The notes under the pieces are model-generated. The model saw only the letters and a program-made list of their open reading frames with translations. It did no database searches and was not told the DNA's origin. 64,000 nt of DNA, from contig NC_134983.1 in assembly GCF_050947335.1 (NCBI RefSeq), positions 2,542,001-2,606,000 of the forward strand, in the 5' to 3' direction. This DNA is from Megachile rotundata. Lineage: Eukaryota; Arthropoda; Insecta; Hymenoptera; Megachilidae. Shown piece by piece: positions 60,476 through 64,000 of this stretch (position 1 is the first letter of the stretch; each line of letters begins with the position of its first letter). The position numbers and the translations under genes were made by a program.

Positions 60476-61913
60476 ACAAAGTATGTTATAATTCAACTTG
60501 ATTTTTTGAGTACCTTGCATATCATATATTTCCTTGTACACTTATTCCAGTATAGTACTATAACATGATACTTGATATAATTTTTGTATAAGATAGAAAT
60601 TAATTTTTGAGTAACGTTTTAAAATTAACAATTTTTCACACTTTTAAATACTTTAATAAATATTTAAAAATGAAAGTATGACAAGTATGATCCATTTATT
60701 TTAATAATAGAATTATTTTATTATATAAAAATGGAAACAGTTATAATATCAAAAGTGTTTTTAATATTATGAAAGATATGTACTTGCGAACACTAAATAA
60801 ATATTCTTTGGTTATATTACTATCAATGAAGCTATTAATAAACAATAATATACCTCAAGTTGTTTCACAAAACAATACTAATTAGCTTTAGACAGTTTTG
60901 AAAGTATTAAGAAATTGAAAAAATCGAAAAGTGCAAAAGTTGTATTCAAAATTTAGTTCCTATCTCTTACCGTTAGATGGCTAAGCATTTGGCGATCCAT
61001 AAAATATAATTTTTTCAAAAGGAAAGTATAACAAGAGGCAACACTCTGATAAAGAAAATAAGTTCAGAGATACATTCTGTTATAAAAAAATATTTCAGTT
61101 CTTACATAAAAAAGTAGATTACGTCCTCTTTGATCACCACTTTGCACTTTAAAATTCGATATACGACCTTTTTGACATTTTGTAATCTTATTTATTTTTA
61201 ATAATACAACAATCATTTATTTGCATTATTATTTCAAGGTATGTACGAAATGTTTGATTTAAATGAAATTGATCGAAAGCTTCTACTTCCAACTAATCAC
61301 ATGTGTGTTAGAATGAAATGACATGTATCTCGGCATTATCCGTCTCTCTCGTACACTCGCCACACTTTTTGCAACGACATGCTACCTCTAGCAATACATA
61401 TTCAAAGTCTAGTACTAGCCGTGCATAAGGTAAAAATGGCAACAACGCAAGGGACCGGCTTCGATGTATTTAAACTTAACCTATCTTATCAGCTTTCTGA
61501 CTACCCTATCTTCCTCTATCAGTCATTTAATTTCTAGTTTTCAAATACGTACATTAGTATAAATAAGTTATAATACATTTAAGTTGTATATATATTTATT
61601 AACTTTGCAGATGTTTAATTTTATATGTAGGACATTTATTTAGTAAAATCTTTTTAATATACTTCAATTTTATACTATGTATTATATACAGACCTAAAAA
61701 TTTTGTTTTACTTACATGTAATGTATGTTTCCAAATTTCATATCATATTTATCAATTAATAATGCCACGACATTATAGTGTTCCCAATTATATGAGAAAT
61801 TACAATAATACTTTAAAGGATAATATTTATATTTCTATATTCTTATTCTCTGAAGATGAAGAATTGAGAAGGGACTAAACTTTACTTTAGGGAACTGTCA
61901 TATTAGCAACCCA
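60476..61913. other. AT-rich spacer with one GC-richer patch
   Basis: A less AT-biased patch at 61320-61480 could belong to another promoter. No gene recognised. Confidence 0.4.
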
Positions 61914-62390
61914 TATGAGGTGCGATCATTAAGTTCCAGGACTGGTCCCGTATATGCAGATAAAGTCACTTGTTTCAAATTTGGCTACTATTCCCTTCAA
62001 AGTGCACCCCTTGGGCAGCTATGCACCAATCCCAGTGCCTCTGCCATTTTTGGAAAGCTTCCTAGAAGTCTTCTTGTCGAAGCATGTCAAGCACCTGCTG
62101 CGATTCACGTTGAATCTTGTCCACCATGTCAAATTGGCGACCCTTGAGCTTTAATTTTTTTTTTTATATCCCTTTGTTCCAATTTAGAGTCCATCGTGGT
62201 TTCGCAAAGGAGAGCGTGCGGATGCTACCATAAACTTGTATAACACAGAATTCAATGAAGATATCACTTCTAAACTTTGTGTCATATATCTCAAAGATTG
62301 TTATTCATATGTCCTGCAAGCGTAAGTCGATTGTGTGATCCGTTTGGTCACAACAGACACAATCCCGGAACTTAATAATCGCACCTCGTA
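61914..62390 (-). mobile_element. Internally deleted mariner element (473 bp)
   Basis: TA duplications (61914-61915, 62389-62390) flank inverted ends of the form YGAGGTGCGATYATTAAGTTCC, about 28 bp long with few mismatches. Inside, the minus strand retains the last part of a mariner transposase; the rest is missing. A T run lies at 62155-62165. Confidence 0.85.
61975..62142 (-). pseudogene. mariner transposase C-terminal remnant
   Basis: 56 codons with one internal TAG: GRQFDMVDKIQRESQQVLDM, then EAFQKWQRHWDWCIAAQG and VHFEG, ending at TGA. This is the usual C-terminus of mariner transposases (EAFQKWQRRWDRCIAAQGxYFEGD). No catalytic motif remains. Confidence 0.85.
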
Positions 62391-64000
62391 TTCTATTGGT
62401 CAATTAGGTAGACAATATCATTAAAATAGTAATGTATGTTTCTTTAATCATTAGTTGAGTTATAGATAGAAGTCAATGTGGCATCGCACTTACATGCCAA
62501 ATAAGCCAAAAATGTTCAACTTTACATATGCATAATTTTTTAACTGCTGGATTCCTAACATTAAGACTTGCATTTTTGTTTTTTAGGCTTCAAAAACTAT
62601 TAAAACCACTAAATGGTAAAAAAAAGTGTGCTCTAAAGTAAAGTTTAGCTTACCAAAGTATTCTATCTTCCAACAGTATATTTGAGAATGCTTTGTTGAG
62701 ATGTCTAAAACTTATGACAAATGCAGCATTTTCCATTATTCCTAATTCACCATTTTATCTTACAAAATATGTGTGATCTCAAAGAAAAGATTCTGCAGGG
62801 CATCTAGAAAAAGTAATTCAACAGCATGAAAGTTTGGATGAAAAAGTTATTAGTTGAGATTTAGTTAATAATTTTTTAAATTTAGTTAGAAATCATGAGG
62901 AGTGCCTGAAATTTCAAACTGTTGAAATATTAAAATAATGTATTCAAGAATTTATTACAGATTGTAATCAATGGCAATATAAAATTACAAGTTTCTCATA
63001 AAAATAGAGAATTATTACATAGTGACTCGAAGTATTGTAAATGCTATTAATTCACTTTTCTATCGATTATTGCGAAGTGACACGTTTAAAATATACTTCT
63101 TTATTTTATTCTTTCGTGTCAATAGCCGATACAGAACTGTCGCTAACGACACAATGCTTAACAAGAAGTTATCTACGTATCCCAACTTCAAAATGTATTA
63201 ACCGTATAATTCTCTTCTACATGTTCATTTAACCATTGTATCAATAATTTTGTTTATTTTAGATTTCTATTTACTGATTCATCTTTTCGTAAATTCTTAA
63301 ATATTTATTAACAATCTTTACACTTGTTTTCTTTCGAAACCATTTAAAACATTTCAAATATAATTCATTACAACACCAAATTACTTTCAGAGTCTACAAT
63401 TATACGTATACCACATTTATGAATATTGGTATACTTCTATATTACTTCTACTTACTATAGTTACGATATTTATGTGTCACGTATATATTAGTAACCGACA
63501 GTGTATATTATTATTATAGTCCTGAGTAACAAGACTCCACTTTTGAAAATTGGATTTCGGTCCTCACTTGAGCGGTGTTGTCACGTTGTTTAACAGCGTT
63601 AATACCATAGTTGGTTGTACTTGTGTAATCATTTTTTAATGTAAATTAACTTGTTATTGCCACGAAATTAAATACAATAAAATAATAAATTATTTTACTT
63701 ATTGTAACAATAAATTATCAGTTGCTGTATAATATTTTGCAGATTTAAATAAAATACATTTATATTACACTACTTCATATTTATTGTATTAAGTTTTATT
63801 GTTGAAATGAATATTTACTATATATATGTGTGTATATTTTTTATTAGATGCGTTATCGAAAAACATATGAAAACATATATGAAGATATCACATATAACGT
63901 GCATATATGGTATTTGAATAAATGTCAGTTATCAATGGTAGTTACAGTTGGCTGCAGTGTCAAGTAGGTGACAGCACGGTGACAGTACTTGTAATAATCA
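62391..64000. other. AT-rich spacer to the window end
   Basis: No gene. A slightly GC-richer patch at 63520-63600 and CAGTGTCAAG/GGTGACAG words at the very end are unassigned. Confidence 0.4.

Overview
This is AT-rich nuclear DNA of an arthropod, most likely an insect. Evidence: it is dense in insect-type DNA transposons (piggyBac-like TTAA elements, a hAT element, Tc1/mariner elements), has long AT-rich spacers with small CpG-bearing GC islands, and holds one intron-containing gene for an STPR-domain protein of the insect FMBP-1 type. A hymenopteran is my guess, not something the sequence proves. No bacterial operon, rRNA or CRISPR array is visible.

Layout. The first 6 kb are a stack of mobile elements: a long-inverted-repeat composite element (331-2112) carrying a TTAA MITE (487-804), then a piggyBac-like element (2145-4330) whose transposase has lost its C-terminal part and ends at a 323-bp tandem repeat, then a 1.6-kb solo-LTR-like element with a 4-bp target duplication (4414-6055). 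A GC-rich block (6746-8413) is split by a TA-flanked element. From 8.4 to 13.8 kb there is a pyrimidine-rich tract, another TTAA MITE and a decayed tRNA-like sequence. A nearly intact hAT element with a perfect 8-bp duplication and a transposase frame of at least 615 codons fills 13789-16724. At 18680-21522 three elements are nested: a TTAA-flanked element holds a second LTR-like copy, which holds a second copy of the TTAA MITE. A second composite element follows (21846-24003); its core is inverted relative to the first copy.

From 24 to 54 kb no confident gene is seen. This stretch holds decayed mariner/IS630-type transposase remnants (24939-25319, about 29925-30050), several arrays of phased AAATTT-rich degenerate repeats in both orientations, a pair of diverged dispersed repeats, and scattered GC-rich islands that look more regulatory than coding. 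A Tc1-like element with long inverted repeats and a broken DD34E transposase lies at 54196-55847.

The only convincing host gene is at 58314-59786 (+), with a probable 5' UTR intron just upstream. It encodes a 490-residue protein with an acidic N-terminal half and about seven STPR-type repeats. An internally deleted mariner follows at 61914-62390. The elements relate mainly by nesting and possible cross-mobilisation: the piggyBac-like element and the TTAA MITE share the same terminal palindrome geometry although their palindrome sequences differ.
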